Shown: positions 17,114 through 25,808 of the stretch, in pieces
Position numbering within the stretch: the first letter of the stretch is position 1
Layout of the letters: the number at the start of each line of letters is the position of its first letter
From: an uncultured Lachnospiraceae bacterium
Lineage (GTDB): Bacteria; Bacillota; Clostridia; Lachnospirales; Lachnospiraceae
Reading direction: 5' to 3'
Assembly (NCBI GenBank): GCA_900317555.1
Contig: ONHF01000004.1
Location: 1-64,000, forward strand
DNA: 64,000 bases
Notes under the pieces: generated by a model
Told to the model about the DNA's origin: nothing
Database searches by the model: none
Seen by the model: the letters and a program-made list of their open reading frames with translations, nothing else
Translations under genes and position numbers: made by a program

Positions 17114-18738
17114 CTTTCGATATTTCCTCCCTCATATAATGACGGCGTGACAAAGTTTATTTCCAAATCTATTGTATGGTCACTGATAAATTTTCTGGCA
17201 TCCGAGTTAAATGCGTCAGCCATCTTTTTTACAAAGCTATACTCCATGTTTTCTTGTACGTAATTCACGTCATTTGGAGTATACCCGTCAAAACCTGCTA
17301 ACGCCACATGGCAAATACCAATTCTAAGGAAAAGGCGAAGCAGCATCAGAAGTGAATTATCCGGACATTCCTTATTGGATTCGTCAATCAGATGGCTATA
17401 GTTCAGGACATAATCAAAACCAGCTGTTCTCTCTTCCATTCTGGTTACATTTGATGTGGCAATGATCCTCAAATTCTTGTTCTGCTGCTCATAGAGCCTT
17501 GTAGCCATCATCAGATAACGGGAGGAATGGGAAACAAACACATAATCCGGTTTGCATATGTGCGGAATAAAATTAATAGAAATAACTACCGGATGATTAT
17601 TTTTGATATAAGTATCAATGTTCTCCTGCTTATCCCGAATGGTTTTCCCGGGACCCAGAACCAGGATCGGTTTTCCTGTCAGTTCTGTCTTCAGGCCGGA
17701 AACCGCCACCGAATCATCACACTCCCGCTTCTGATAATCAAGGTATATTTGTTCCAGAAGTTTCATGTTTTTTCCAAGCTTATCTTTCTCAGGAATTCTG
17801 GAGAGAATTTCATTTATTTCTGTCACGGAAAGCGTCCCCTTGTTCATCAGATATGATACATAATTCGGATGAACATGCTTCTCCGCCGCTATATAGAAGA
17901 AAAGCTTGTAGCCCCACGATTTCTTACGATATATGTCCATGAGACTTGTCGTGATCGCTTCCTGCATATCAGTGATACAGTAATGCTTTCCGTAGTGCTC
18001 ATTCATATACATAGCAATAAGCTCAGATGGAGCATTTCCTGCGCTCTTTCCCATGCCATATAAAGTTCCATCCACCAGGATATCGCGCTTCAGCCCACTG
18101 TTCAGCGCAGTCATTGCATTAGCAAAGGCTAGCTGAAAATTATTATGCGCATGAAAACCAAGAATGATATCAGATGCCAGGAAAGAATCAATCACGTGAA
18201 TGATGTGAGTTAACTGCTCCGGATCCAGAAGCCCATACGTATCGACCATCGACAGGGCATAGGGATGCACATCATTCACTGTTTCGATCAATTCCTTAAA
18301 ATCTTCATCACTGTATGTTGTTACAGATACCAACTGCGCAAATACCTTGTACCCCTTTGCTTTAACCTGTCGGCAAAATTCCAACGCCTCTCTGGCAACA
18401 GGCTGCTTGAAAATCACCCTAATCCCATCCAGCCAAGAATCACTGCACTCCTGAAGATGGTCGATGCTGCACGTACCATAATCAATCATGCCTACAACCA
18501 TCGCATTGCCGCGATCCAGCCTTCCAAATATCTTCTCTGCATCTGCAGTACAAGGCATTATCGTCCGATTAATATCAAATGGACGGCGATCATCAAGAAA
18601 ACCGATTTCAATGGCATCAACGCCGGAGCTCACCAGTCTTTCAAAAACATTAGTGATGTTGTCCCGTCCAAATTCCCAGTCGTTGACATATCCTCCGTCA
18701 CGCAAAGTACAGTCCAACAAATAGCGCTTACCCGACAT
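17110..18738 (-). CDS. Two-domain HMGL-like aldolase with C-terminal Rossmann-like domain
   Basis: The N-terminal part of this 542-residue protein (about residues 1-290) is a TIM-barrel of the HMG-CoA-lyase/4-hydroxy-2-oxovalerate-aldolase group. It shows LLDCTLRDGGYVNDW with the metal-binding Asp, SMVDTYGLL, and LGFHAHNNFQLA, whose two His are metal ligands. The C-terminal part from about residue 350 begins GKPILVLGPGKTIRD and looks like a Rossmann-type domain related to DUF115/MptE-like proteins. The enzyme probably makes or breaks a carbon-carbon bond using a 2-keto acid. Position directly before rfbH suggests a role in making or branching the CDP-sugar. The start at 18736-18738 has GGGAGG at good spacing; ATGs two and ten codons earlier are possible. 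Confidence 0.85.
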   Translation of the reverse strand: MSGKRYLLDCTLRDGGYVNDWEFGRDNITNVFERLVSSGVDAIEIGFLDDRRPFDINRTIMPCTADAEKIFGRLDRGNAMVVGMIDYGTCSIDHLQECSDSWLDGIRVIFKQPVAREALEFCRQVKAKGYKVFAQLVSVTTYSDEDFKELIETVNDVHPYALSMVDTYGLLDPEQLTHIIHVIDSFLASDIILGFHAHNNFQLAFANAMTALNSGLKRDILVDGTLYGMGKSAGNAPSELIAMYMNEHYGKHYCITDMQEAITTSLMDIYRKKSWGYKLFFYIAAEKHVHPNYVSYLMNKGTLSVTEINEILSRIPEKDKLGKNMKLLEQIYLDYQKRECDDSVAVSGLKTELTGKPILVLGPGKTIRDKQENIDTYIKNNHPVVISINFIPHICKPDYVFVSHSSRYLMMATRLYEQQNKNLRIIATSNVTRMEERTAGFDYVLNYSHLIDESNKECPDNSLLMLLRLFLRIGICHVALAGFDGYTPNDVNYVQENMEYSFVKKMADAFNSDARKFISDHTIDLEINFVTPSLYEGGNIER

Positions 18739-18912
18739 TTCCATGTTCCTCCCGTTAAAACCGACCAAAACAGCTTATTCACAATTCAAAAGCCATACCG
18801 TTCCAGGTTTTCAACATATACAACTCTCCCTTGACGGCTGTGATTACTGCAGATTTCTCATTTAGATTCACAGTATGGTCATTATTGAATAACTTAGCCA
18901 CGCTGCGCATGA

Positions 18913-19695
18913 TCAATAATCCCATTTGATCCATGGTGCTTTGTGAAGGCGTATTCTTTTCTCGAGAAGCTCCCTTTCCCGCAAATTATCCATACACTGC
19001 CAAAAACCCCTGTGTTGATAGGACATAAGCTCTCCCTCCTCTGCAAGCTTTTGAAGGGGTTCTTGCTCCAGGACAGTATTATCTCCTCCCAGATAGTCAA
19101 AAATCTGAGGCTCAAACACCATGTAGCCGGCATTAATCGGTACCTGATCGGTGATATTCTTTTCACGGAATGCTTTAACGGTGTTGTCCTCGCCAATGTC
19201 CAGCACCCCTTTGCTCTGATCCTGCAGAACTGCTGTCAATGTCGCAATTCTGCCATGCTCCTGGTGGAATCTCACAGTATCTGCAATATTTACATCGCAG
19301 ACCGCATCGCCATATGTAAGCAGAAAAGTCTCATTCCCAATGTATTTCTGCACTCTCTTCAGACGTCCGCCAGTCATAGTATCAAGACCAGTATCAACGA
19401 TAGTCACCTTCCAGGGCTCCACATGAGCCTCATGGACCGTCACTTCATTCTTTCCATGTGTATAATCGAAGGTCACATCGCTGACTCTACGGAAATAATC
19501 GCCGAACCAGTCCTTAATAAATTGCTGCTTATAACCCGCACATATGACAAATTCATTAAACCCATACCAGGAATACTCTTTCATGATGTGCCACATAATC
19601 GGCATTCCCCCAATATCAATCATCGGTTTTGGTCTGGAATTTGATTCTTCTGATATGCGGGTTCCTCTGCCTCCCGCCAGAATAACAACCTTCAT
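18913..19695 (-). CDS. rfbF: Glucose-1-phosphate cytidylyltransferase
   Basis: The 260-residue nucleotidyltransferase makes CDP-glucose from CTP and glucose-1-phosphate, the first committed step to CDP-dideoxyhexoses. VILAGGRGTRISEESNSRPKPM is the signature loop of sugar-phosphate nucleotidyltransferases, and the RfbF-type form has EESN before RPKPM. MWHIMKEYSWYGFNEFVIC, the GDAVCDVNI metal site and INAGYMVFEPQIFDYL agree. AGGAGAGG lies just upstream of the ATG. The gene heads the rfbF-aldolase-rfbH-TPP-HAD-epimerase-GT2 run. A gap of about 170 bases without a clear gene separates it from the aldolase. Confidence 0.95.
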   Translation of the reverse strand: MKVVILAGGRGTRISEESNSRPKPMIDIGGMPIMWHIMKEYSWYGFNEFVICAGYKQQFIKDWFGDYFRRVSDVTFDYTHGKNEVTVHEAHVEPWKVTIVDTGLDTMTGGRLKRVQKYIGNETFLLTYGDAVCDVNIADTVRFHQEHGRIATLTAVLQDQSKGVLDIGEDNTVKAFREKNITDQVPINAGYMVFEPQIFDYLGGDNTVLEQEPLQKLAEEGELMSYQHRGFWQCMDNLRERELLEKRIRLHKAPWIKWDY

Positions 19696-19897
19696 CTTCT
19701 TCCCCCTCTCCTAAGATCCTACTAAAGCAAATGCAGGGCCAAGCCTCCATCGCAAAGATGGAGAATCTCCCCCAGCCGTCATTTCAAAATTTATCCCTAT
19801 GAATGTGATTTTTTGTCTTCTAACCTTACACTAATACAAAATGCAAAAACAGTATAACACAGGCATCTACCTTTATCCTATCTTTTATTTGACCTGT
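19696..19897. other. Intergenic gap between the chimera and rfbF
   Basis: No gene is seen. A hairpin CTCCATC-GCAAA-GATGGAG lies at about 19747-19765 without a T-run. The rest is AT-rich. Confidence 0.4.
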
Positions 19898-22327
19898 TCA
19901 AATGTTCTCCTTTGTACAAAAAGTCTTACAGCTTATTAGCTTTACAAAAATTTCATCCCGAATGATATGCATTTCAAAGGCATATATTGTAAAGAATGCT
20001 CCCACTGTAATAATCAGGCGAAGTATTACGTAAGGAATAGGCAATAACGTAAGGAGTGCCGTCAGAAAAGCAGCGATCGCCGTGGCAAAGATATACCTCT
20101 TATACTTAACTCGTTTTAACGCTTTCCCCACCACATCCCTTCCTAGCAGCAATTGGGCCAGCAATACAATATATTCTGCGCAGGTCGTTGCCAGGGCCGC
20201 GCCTGATGCTCCCCATATCGGAATCATAAAGAGATTCAGAATTAAGTCAGACAACGCTCCACACAAAACTGAAACCAGCACCTGATTTTCCCGATCAAGT
20301 GATGTTAATGCCTGAACTCCTATCACCCCAGTGAGTCCAATTGGAACAACCGCCAGATTGATTATCTGCATCGTAAGTGTCGCTCTCAGATATTCCTGCC
20401 CGGCTAAAAATAACAAAGTATCTTTTGCTTCAATTCCGAAATATGCTGTCAACGGAAGAGCCATGAATAACTCAACGTTTAGTGCCAGCACCAGTAATTG
20501 ATAAAATTCACCCTTTTTCTTTCTTTCCACAAAAAAAGACATTCTGGGAAGCAGTACGCTCCCGAGAGAATTAACAACAGCTACCAATATACCTTTTACT
20601 TTTACCGCTGCTGTATAAAGCCCTACATCCGTATCTGTTTTCATGAATCCCAGCATGACAGTGTCAAGGTTTGTATAAATACTGACAGCTGCAGATTGTG
20701 CAAATAAAACAAAAATCGGCTTAAGATGTCTTTTGAAATGATATCGGCCTGTCTTATGAAAACTAATGTATTCCCGTAGGCGGAAAAAATTTAAAATATT
20801 GGAGCCTGCCGAGGCAATTACCGTCGTAGCGGCATATACCCTGTAATCCGATTCCTGATGAACCATCATGAAAATAAGAAAGACTGATACAGTCTTAAAT
20901 AGTACAGACCTTGCTGTGATGTAATCATATTGCTCCAATGCTTGATAAAGCCAGTTGGCTCCCAACATATTAAGAACAATATTAATTCCCTCTATAAAAA
21001 AAAGCGTCTTAATCGTCGCTAAACAGATCCTGAAATCCTCGGCGAGGCTCGGTTTTGCGATATACATAAGGTCCATCAGAAGCTTGTCATAAGGCGTGCT
21101 GTTGTATTTGCCGTAGACCTGCGCGAGGCCGGTCAGACCGCACTTGCACTGCAGACGCAGATCGAACTCCGGCAGCTCCTTCCGGTACTGCGCCGCGATC
21201 TCCGGACGTTCCGGCCTTGGCCCGACAATGGACATGTCGCCTTTCAGGATGTTGATGAGCTGCGGCAGCTCATCCATTCTGCATGCGCGGATAAAGTGGC
21301 CGACCTTCGTGATCCGGTCGTCATTTTCTCCGGTCGAAAGTCTGGCAACGCCGTCTTTTTCCGCGTCCATGCGCATGGAGCGGAATTTCAGAACTTCAAA
21401 CTTCTTTCCGTCCTTTGTAAGTCTCGTCTGTCTGTAGAACGCCGTGCCGCCGTCAGAGCGGATGATCAGCGCAAGGACAATCATCAGCGGACTGAGAATG
21501 ATGAGTGCGGCTGCGGAAAGCACAATGTCAAAAAGGCGCTTGAAAAAGAGATACTCGGGGACCGGGCTGTAGCGCCGTACCAGCAGCATCGGCAGGTGCA
21601 TCAGGTTCATTTCCTCGGCGCTGCTCATAATCATGTCCCCGATTCTGGGAATTACGTAGGAATTAACATCGTGCAGCACGCAGAATTTAAGGATCTGGTT
21701 CCGTTCATGGCTGTGCAGACTGCAAAGGAATACGAAATCAGCCTTTGCGACCTCCTGCTCCATAAACTCCTGTGTCAGTTCGCGGACATGCACTGTTTTC
21801 CGCACATCGTAGCGGACATTCAACCCGTGCTCCTGAATCAGTCTTTCCAGCCCTTCCATCTCGTCATAGATGATGATGGTTTTCTTCCGCGCAAAACATC
21901 TGCTATGCCAGGTATGCGCAAGCGTCGTCCATAAGATGATCACGGCAAGATCCAATATTAGACACAGCAGCATCGGCAGCAGCGCCGGAAGTTTTCTGAT
22001 TAAAAGGTAGAGTACGATGTAGATCAGCGCATTGGCGAGCACCGCGGCCAGAAATTGGGAATAGATTAATTCAGAGATACGGCTAAGATGCAGAAGAAAT
22101 CCCCGGTAGACTCTGGTCAGATAGAAATACAGCACAGCATAGAGCAGGATAACCGCCCAGTTGCCCCAATAGTAAAAGGGCACGCCGTATACATGGTTTT
22201 GATAGAATTTTGTCCAGATAAACGCAAAAACAGCCGCGACCGCCACCACATCAAGCAGTTTGACAAAACGGATCAGCACGCGGTGTTCCACATACTGTCC
22301 GGACGAAGTTACAGTTTCATTTCGCAT
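19898..22327 (-). CDS. Chimeric protein: polyprenyl glycosylphosphotransferase fused to N-terminally truncated flippase
   Basis: Up to about residue 440 this 809-residue protein is a complete WbaP/CpsE-type initiating transferase. It has membrane segments, a central Rossmann-like part, a further membrane segment, and the catalytic domain with FKRLFDIVLSAAAL, KFRSM, RMDELPQLINILKGDMSIVGPRPE and GLTGLAQVYGKYN. Without a stop it continues as a flippase, beginning within what is normally about residue 110 of the family (NMLGANWLYQALEQYDY), and gives some ten more membrane segments to the end. The junction lies at a run of eight T in the coding strand (plus-strand 20996-21003). GC content drops there. 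The ATG at 22325-22327 is preferred because an upstream ATG at 22394-22396 falls inside a leader hairpin; neither has a good ribosome site. Confidence 0.85.
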   Translation of the reverse strand: MRNETVTSSGQYVEHRVLIRFVKLLDVVAVAAVFAFIWTKFYQNHVYGVPFYYWGNWAVILLYAVLYFYLTRVYRGFLLHLSRISELIYSQFLAAVLANALIYIVLYLLIRKLPALLPMLLCLILDLAVIILWTTLAHTWHSRCFARKKTIIIYDEMEGLERLIQEHGLNVRYDVRKTVHVRELTQEFMEQEVAKADFVFLCSLHSHERNQILKFCVLHDVNSYVIPRIGDMIMSSAEEMNLMHLPMLLVRRYSPVPEYLFFKRLFDIVLSAAALIILSPLMIVLALIIRSDGGTAFYRQTRLTKDGKKFEVLKFRSMRMDAEKDGVARLSTGENDDRITKVGHFIRACRMDELPQLINILKGDMSIVGPRPERPEIAAQYRKELPEFDLRLQCKCGLTGLAQVYGKYNSTPYDKLLMDLMYIAKPSLAEDFRICLATIKTLFFIEGINIVLNMLGANWLYQALEQYDYITARSVLFKTVSVFLIFMMVHQESDYRVYAATTVIASAGSNILNFFRLREYISFHKTGRYHFKRHLKPIFVLFAQSAAVSIYTNLDTVMLGFMKTDTDVGLYTAAVKVKGILVAVVNSLGSVLLPRMSFFVERKKKGEFYQLLVLALNVELFMALPLTAYFGIEAKDTLLFLAGQEYLRATLTMQIINLAVVPIGLTGVIGVQALTSLDRENQVLVSVLCGALSDLILNLFMIPIWGASGAALATTCAEYIVLLAQLLLGRDVVGKALKRVKYKRYIFATAIAAFLTALLTLLPIPYVILRLIITVGAFFTIYAFEMHIIRDEIFVKLISCKTFCTKENI

Positions 22328-22348
22328 AGCGGAATTATTAACGGAAAA

Positions 22349-22425
22349 AGAGCCTCTTCCCCGCTCTCTTTTCCCTCTGCAGGAGTTCACCTGCATCGAG
22401 GAAATTCAAACAGGGAAAAGGCTCT
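22349..22425 (-). promoter_or_regulatory. Attenuator-like leader with alternative hairpins
   Basis: On the minus strand an upstream element AGAGCCTTTTCCCTG can pair with CGGGGAAGAGGCTCT. That stem is followed at once by TTTTT, as in an intrinsic terminator. The same upstream element contains TTTTCCCT, which alternatively pairs with AGGGAAAA (22369-22376) and would prevent the terminator. A small hairpin GCAGG-loop-CCTGC (22379-22394) lies between. The arrangement fits regulated read-through into the polysaccharide operon. Confidence 0.5.
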
Positions 22426-22434
22426 GCACTCCTA

Positions 22435-22443
22435 CCCCCCCCC
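22435..22443. repeat. Nine-C homopolymer
   Basis: A run of nine C (plus strand) lies between the secreted-protein gene and the leader of the glycosylphosphotransferase gene. Such tracts slip during replication and could change read-through or transcription. Confidence 0.6.
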
Positions 22444-22468
22444 ATATAAAAATCGGAAGATTTGGTAA

Positions 22469-23014
22469 TTACAGGACTACGTAGAACGTTCCCATATCCA
22501 TTACGGATACATCAACCTTTCCTCCTGTAACTACAGCCGAGGTTGTCGTAATAGAACCGTCTTTATGGATCTGGTAGATGGTAGCTGTCTTTCCGTTATA
22601 TTTTGTTCCGACACCGACAGAGAACTTGAATGTTCCAAAACCATCCCAGATCGAAACACCTTTTCTGTACATACGGATCTTGTAAGGTCCGAACTTCTGC
22701 GCTGCAGGCGCTGCAGCATCTACATAGTTCTGAAGTACTGTCGTTGCCAGTTCCTTCTTGGATGCCGCATAAGCTGTAGCAAGTACGTCTTTGTCGGCTT
22801 CCTTGTAATCAGAAGTGAATCTGACCTGATTTACGGCCTGAAAACTGTGCTCTCTGGGAATCCAGTTTTCGGTAACAGCGGTAGTCTGTATGCCGGATTT
22901 GTTAGAAGTTACAGATGTCGCTGTAGAGCTCGGGCTGCCAGCAGCCATCGCGGAAGTGCCTGCAATCATGAATGATGTCATTACGGCAACTGCGGATATA
23001 CTCAATCTTTTCAT
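22469..23014 (-). CDS. Small secreted protein of unknown function
   Basis: The 181-residue protein starts with a signal peptide: MKR, then a hydrophobic core, then AMAAG with likely cleavage after AMA. The mature part has a Ser/Thr-rich segment, an Ala-rich helical part and a C-terminal beta-rich part ending in ITTTSAVVTGGKVDVSVMDM and GTFYVVL. That ending resembles small beta-sandwich repeats found at the end of Clostridial surface proteins. No catalytic motif is seen. GGGAGG lies upstream of the ATG and a near-consensus promoter lies 30-60 bases upstream, so it is probably well expressed. Its stop is close to the leader of the polysaccharide operon on the same strand, and transcription may continue into that leader. 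Confidence 0.75.
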   Translation of the reverse strand: MKRLSISAVAVMTSFMIAGTSAMAAGSPSSTATSVTSNKSGIQTTAVTENWIPREHSFQAVNQVRFTSDYKEADKDVLATAYAASKKELATTVLQNYVDAAAPAAQKFGPYKIRMYRKGVSIWDGFGTFKFSVGVGTKYNGKTATIYQIHKDGSITTTSAVVTGGKVDVSVMDMGTFYVVL

Positions 23015-23044
23015 ATCATTTTCCTCCCTGTCTATCGAAACAAC

Positions 23045-23073
23045 ATTATATCAATCGATACATGTTATATCAA
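23045..23073 (-). promoter_or_regulatory. Sigma-A-type promoter of the secreted-protein gene
   Basis: On the minus strand TTGATA and TATAAT are separated by 17 bases. The -10 box ends about 30 bases before the ATG of the secreted-protein gene. It may also drive the polysaccharide locus by read-through. Confidence 0.75.
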
Positions 23074-23175
23074 GAATATAGTACATTAAACGGAACTTTA
23101 ACACTTGAATAATCCCCCAAACCTCACAAACCGCTCAACGGCGGTCTTTTTTGTGTCAAATATTTTTCGTTTTAC

Positions 23176-25113
23176 TGTTGTATGTGTTGTATTTTGTGCT
23201 ATAATAAGGGATCAGATCAGGGAGGCGCGCCATGAAGCTCTACTACGACAAGCGAATCAAAGATCCTACCTACTACGTTCAACAGGGATTCCGCAACACC
23301 AACGGGGTCGCTACTACCAGAAACGTCAAAAAGATAGGCAAGCACTCTGAATTGCTGAAGATAACCGATGACCCTATTACCTACTGCCGCGAGATTGTTC
23401 AGCAGATGAACGAGGATTACGAGTCCGGCAAGGCTTCCGTACAGATCACAGTGGACTTCAACGAGAAGGTCTCTGATTCCGACGCGGAATGCTCCCGCTC
23501 CAACCAGCTCAACGTGGGATATTTCTATCTACAGTCCATCTACCAGAAGCTGGAACTAAAACAGTTCTTTGCCGATCTTGCGAAGAAAAGAAAGGTCAGC
23601 TTCGACTGCAACGACATCAACCGTTTCCTGACGTATGCAAGGATCCTGGATCCCCGCTCCAAATACGGTACCTTCGATCATCTGGATACGTATTTCGAAA
23701 AGCCTTCCTTCGATTACCAGCATATCCTGCGCTTCATGGATATCCTGGAAGAGAATCAGACAGCTTACCTGCGATGGCTTTACCAAAAGAGCAGCAACGT
23801 CATTCCCAGAGACTCTTCCGTGATTTACTACGACTGCACCAACTATTACTTCGAATCAGAGAGACCCGATGATGACGTAGTTGACGAGGTGACGGGAGAA
23901 ATCCTCTCTTTCGGTCTCCGGAACCATGGCATCAGCAAAGAGCATCGCACCAGTCCGATCGTAGAAATGGGATTGTTCATGGACCAGCGGGGAATTCCGA
24001 TCTCCATGTGCATTCATCCGGGAAATACCAGCGAACAGGTGACAGCTATTCCATTGGAAAACGAGATCCTCGGCATGCTGGATAAATCAGAGCTCATTTA
24101 CTGCGCAGATGCAGGACTTGGTTCCTACAACATCAGGAAGTTCAACTCCATGGGCGGCAGATCCTTTATCGTCACCCAGTCTGTCAAGAAGCTTTCCGAT
24201 GTCATGAAACAGGCTGTCTTTAACGACTACGACTACCGACTTCTCTCGAACGATCTTCCCTGTTCCATTGAGGCAATGAAAAGTTTTGATCGCTTCGATT
24301 CTGAGAACAGAGCCCTGTACAACGATCGTGTGTACAAGGTGATTCCGGCCGATAAAGCGGTAGACCTGGGATTGTACGACTACGTCCCTCTGAAAAACGG
24401 CAGGCAGGTCAAAAGAAAAGCAAAAGGTATGATTCCACAGAACATCATCATTACCTTCTCGAGAAAGATGATGGAATACCAGCGCGCCGTCAGACAGCGT
24501 CAGATAGAACGCGCAAAGAAGCTGGCAAAAATGACGGATCCGGAAGAGGTCAAAAAGGGTCCCAATGACATCCACCGATTCCTGAAGAGAACTGCTAAGA
24601 CAAACGATGGGAAAGATGTGAACGTAACGTATGAACTGGATCTGGATAAGATCCGGAAAGAGGAGAAATACGACGGCTACTACGCTATCGCAACGAATCT
24701 CAAAGAAGATAAGGTAAAAGACATCCTTGATGTGATGCACAAGCGTTACCAGATCGAAGACTGTTTCCGCATCATGAAAACTAACTTTGAGGCCAGACCG
24801 GTATTCCACAGCAAAGAGGAACGCATCAAAGCACACTTCATGATCTGCTACACGGCTCTTCTGGTATATCGGCTCCTGGAGTGCAAGCTGGATGACAATG
24901 GCACACATATCACCACAGACAACCTGATCAATACCCTGAAGAATATGAGTATCGTTGACGATGGAATGTTTTATCTGGCAGGCTATACAGACAGTAAGAC
25001 ACTGAAGGCGCTCACGGCGCTGCAGGACCTTACGTTAGACAGAAAGCGGCACAAGCCCGCCGACATGAGAAAGCAGATCAAAAATCTTTTGAGGTAGAAC
25101 CCAACATACAACA
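23176..25113 (+). mobile_element. IS1634-type insertion sequence
   Basis: The transposase gene is bracketed by TGTTGTATGT at 23176-23185 and its exact reverse complement ACATACAACA at 25104-25113, which are probably parts of the terminal inverted repeats. The outer limits and the target duplication could not be fixed by eye. The element carries its own promoter (TTGTAT, 16 bases, TATAAT at 23200-23205) and lies in the gap between the SH3b gene and the secreted-protein gene, so it breaks no recognised gene. Confidence 0.75.
23232..25097 (+). CDS. IS1634/IS1549-family transposase
   Basis: The 621-residue transposase starts MKLYYDKRIKDPTYYVQQG after a GGGAGG site. The DDE triad can be placed in conserved settings: IYYDCTNYYFE near residue 200, CADAGLGSYNIRKF near 295, and YQIEDCFRIMKTNFEARPVFH near 515, where the Glu of the YREK-like box lies. 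HPGNTSEQ is also typical of the family. No frameshift or stop is present, so the element may be active. Its base composition is close to the surrounding GC-rich region. It faces opposite to the flanking genes. Confidence 0.93.
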   Translation: MKLYYDKRIKDPTYYVQQGFRNTNGVATTRNVKKIGKHSELLKITDDPITYCREIVQQMNEDYESGKASVQITVDFNEKVSDSDAECSRSNQLNVGYFYLQSIYQKLELKQFFADLAKKRKVSFDCNDINRFLTYARILDPRSKYGTFDHLDTYFEKPSFDYQHILRFMDILEENQTAYLRWLYQKSSNVIPRDSSVIYYDCTNYYFESERPDDDVVDEVTGEILSFGLRNHGISKEHRTSPIVEMGLFMDQRGIPISMCIHPGNTSEQVTAIPLENEILGMLDKSELIYCADAGLGSYNIRKFNSMGGRSFIVTQSVKKLSDVMKQAVFNDYDYRLLSNDLPCSIEAMKSFDRFDSENRALYNDRVYKVIPADKAVDLGLYDYVPLKNGRQVKRKAKGMIPQNIIITFSRKMMEYQRAVRQRQIERAKKLAKMTDPEEVKKGPNDIHRFLKRTAKTNDGKDVNVTYELDLDKIRKEEKYDGYYAIATNLKEDKVKDILDVMHKRYQIEDCFRIMKTNFEARPVFHSKEERIKAHFMICYTALLVYRLLECKLDDNGTHITTDNLINTLKNMSIVDDGMFYLAGYTDSKTLKALTALQDLTLDRKRHKPADMRKQIKNLLR

Positions 25114-25131
25114 ATTCCGAAGCCCATAAAT

Positions 25132-25169
25132 AATGCCAGAAATCCCTTGGTTGAGGGATTCCTGGCATT
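25132..25169 (+). terminator. Hairpin downstream of the transposase gene
   Basis: AATGCCAG-A-AATCCCT pairs with AGGGATT-C-CTGGCATT with one mismatch around a short loop. It is followed by ATTGTCTTCTT, a weak T-rich tail. It lies between converging genes. Confidence 0.55.
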
Positions 25170-25244
25170 ATTGTCTTCTTCAACTGTCAAAGATGAGATT
25201 AAATGCAATAATTCAATAGTATTATATATTGAATTGGTAATATT

Positions 25245-25808
25245 TTACGGCTGCTGCTTGCTCAGCAGGTCGCTGCGGACAAAGCCTCTCGTTCCGTCAG
25301 GAAGAGCAATCTCGTACCAGACGGGTGATATTTCCTCGCCATCCAGTTCTTTGACTTCTCCGGAGACGGTCACTTTTTCACCTGTTTTCAGCGAACCCGC
25401 AAGCTCATAGGACGCCGCAGGGCCGGAGCGCACATTGGAGTCACGCGCGGCGATGCTGTCTTTTGTATCCGTGTACCGCATGACTTCATAGCGGCCATCC
25501 GCCGATTTTATATTTACCGGCAGCGGTGTGGTTGTTATGGACTTCGCAGCAGAAGATTTCTCCTGCTTTGGGGCTGTAGCGCTCTTATCTTCTTTTTTCT
25601 TTGCGGCGGAGGTTGTGGCCGCGGCTGTTTTGTCTGATGCAGACTTGGAAGCTTTGTCCGCAGTCTGTGCAGTTGTTCCATCCTCCGGTGATTCCGCGGC
25701 CGAAACTGCAGGCCGGGCATAAACGCGTCCCGTCGGAACGAGGTATGCCGTCACCGCTGCCGCGATAACAACTGCGTATGCGATTATAACTAGCAGTTTT
25801 TTCCTCAT
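25245..25808 (-). CDS. Membrane-anchored SH3b-domain protein
   Basis: The 187-residue protein begins MRKKLLVIIAYAVVIAAAVTAYL, an N-terminal anchor or uncleaved signal. A long Ala/Lys/Thr-rich linker follows, then a C-terminal bacterial SH3 domain: AARDSNVRSGPAASYELAGSLKTG, then VTVSGEVKELDG and the closing RGFVRSDLL. SH3b domains usually bind peptidoglycan, so it should act at the outer face near the wall. The ATG at 25806-25808 overlaps the stop of the sortase-like gene by four bases, showing coupling. It is the last gene of the CapA-CpsD operon, which suggests a link between the tyrosine-kinase polysaccharide machinery and the wall. Confidence 0.82.
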   Translation of the reverse strand: MRKKLLVIIAYAVVIAAAVTAYLVPTGRVYARPAVSAAESPEDGTTAQTADKASKSASDKTAAATTSAAKKKEDKSATAPKQEKSSAAKSITTTPLPVNIKSADGRYEVMRYTDTKDSIAARDSNVRSGPAASYELAGSLKTGEKVTVSGEVKELDGEEISPVWYEIALPDGTRGFVRSDLLSKQQP

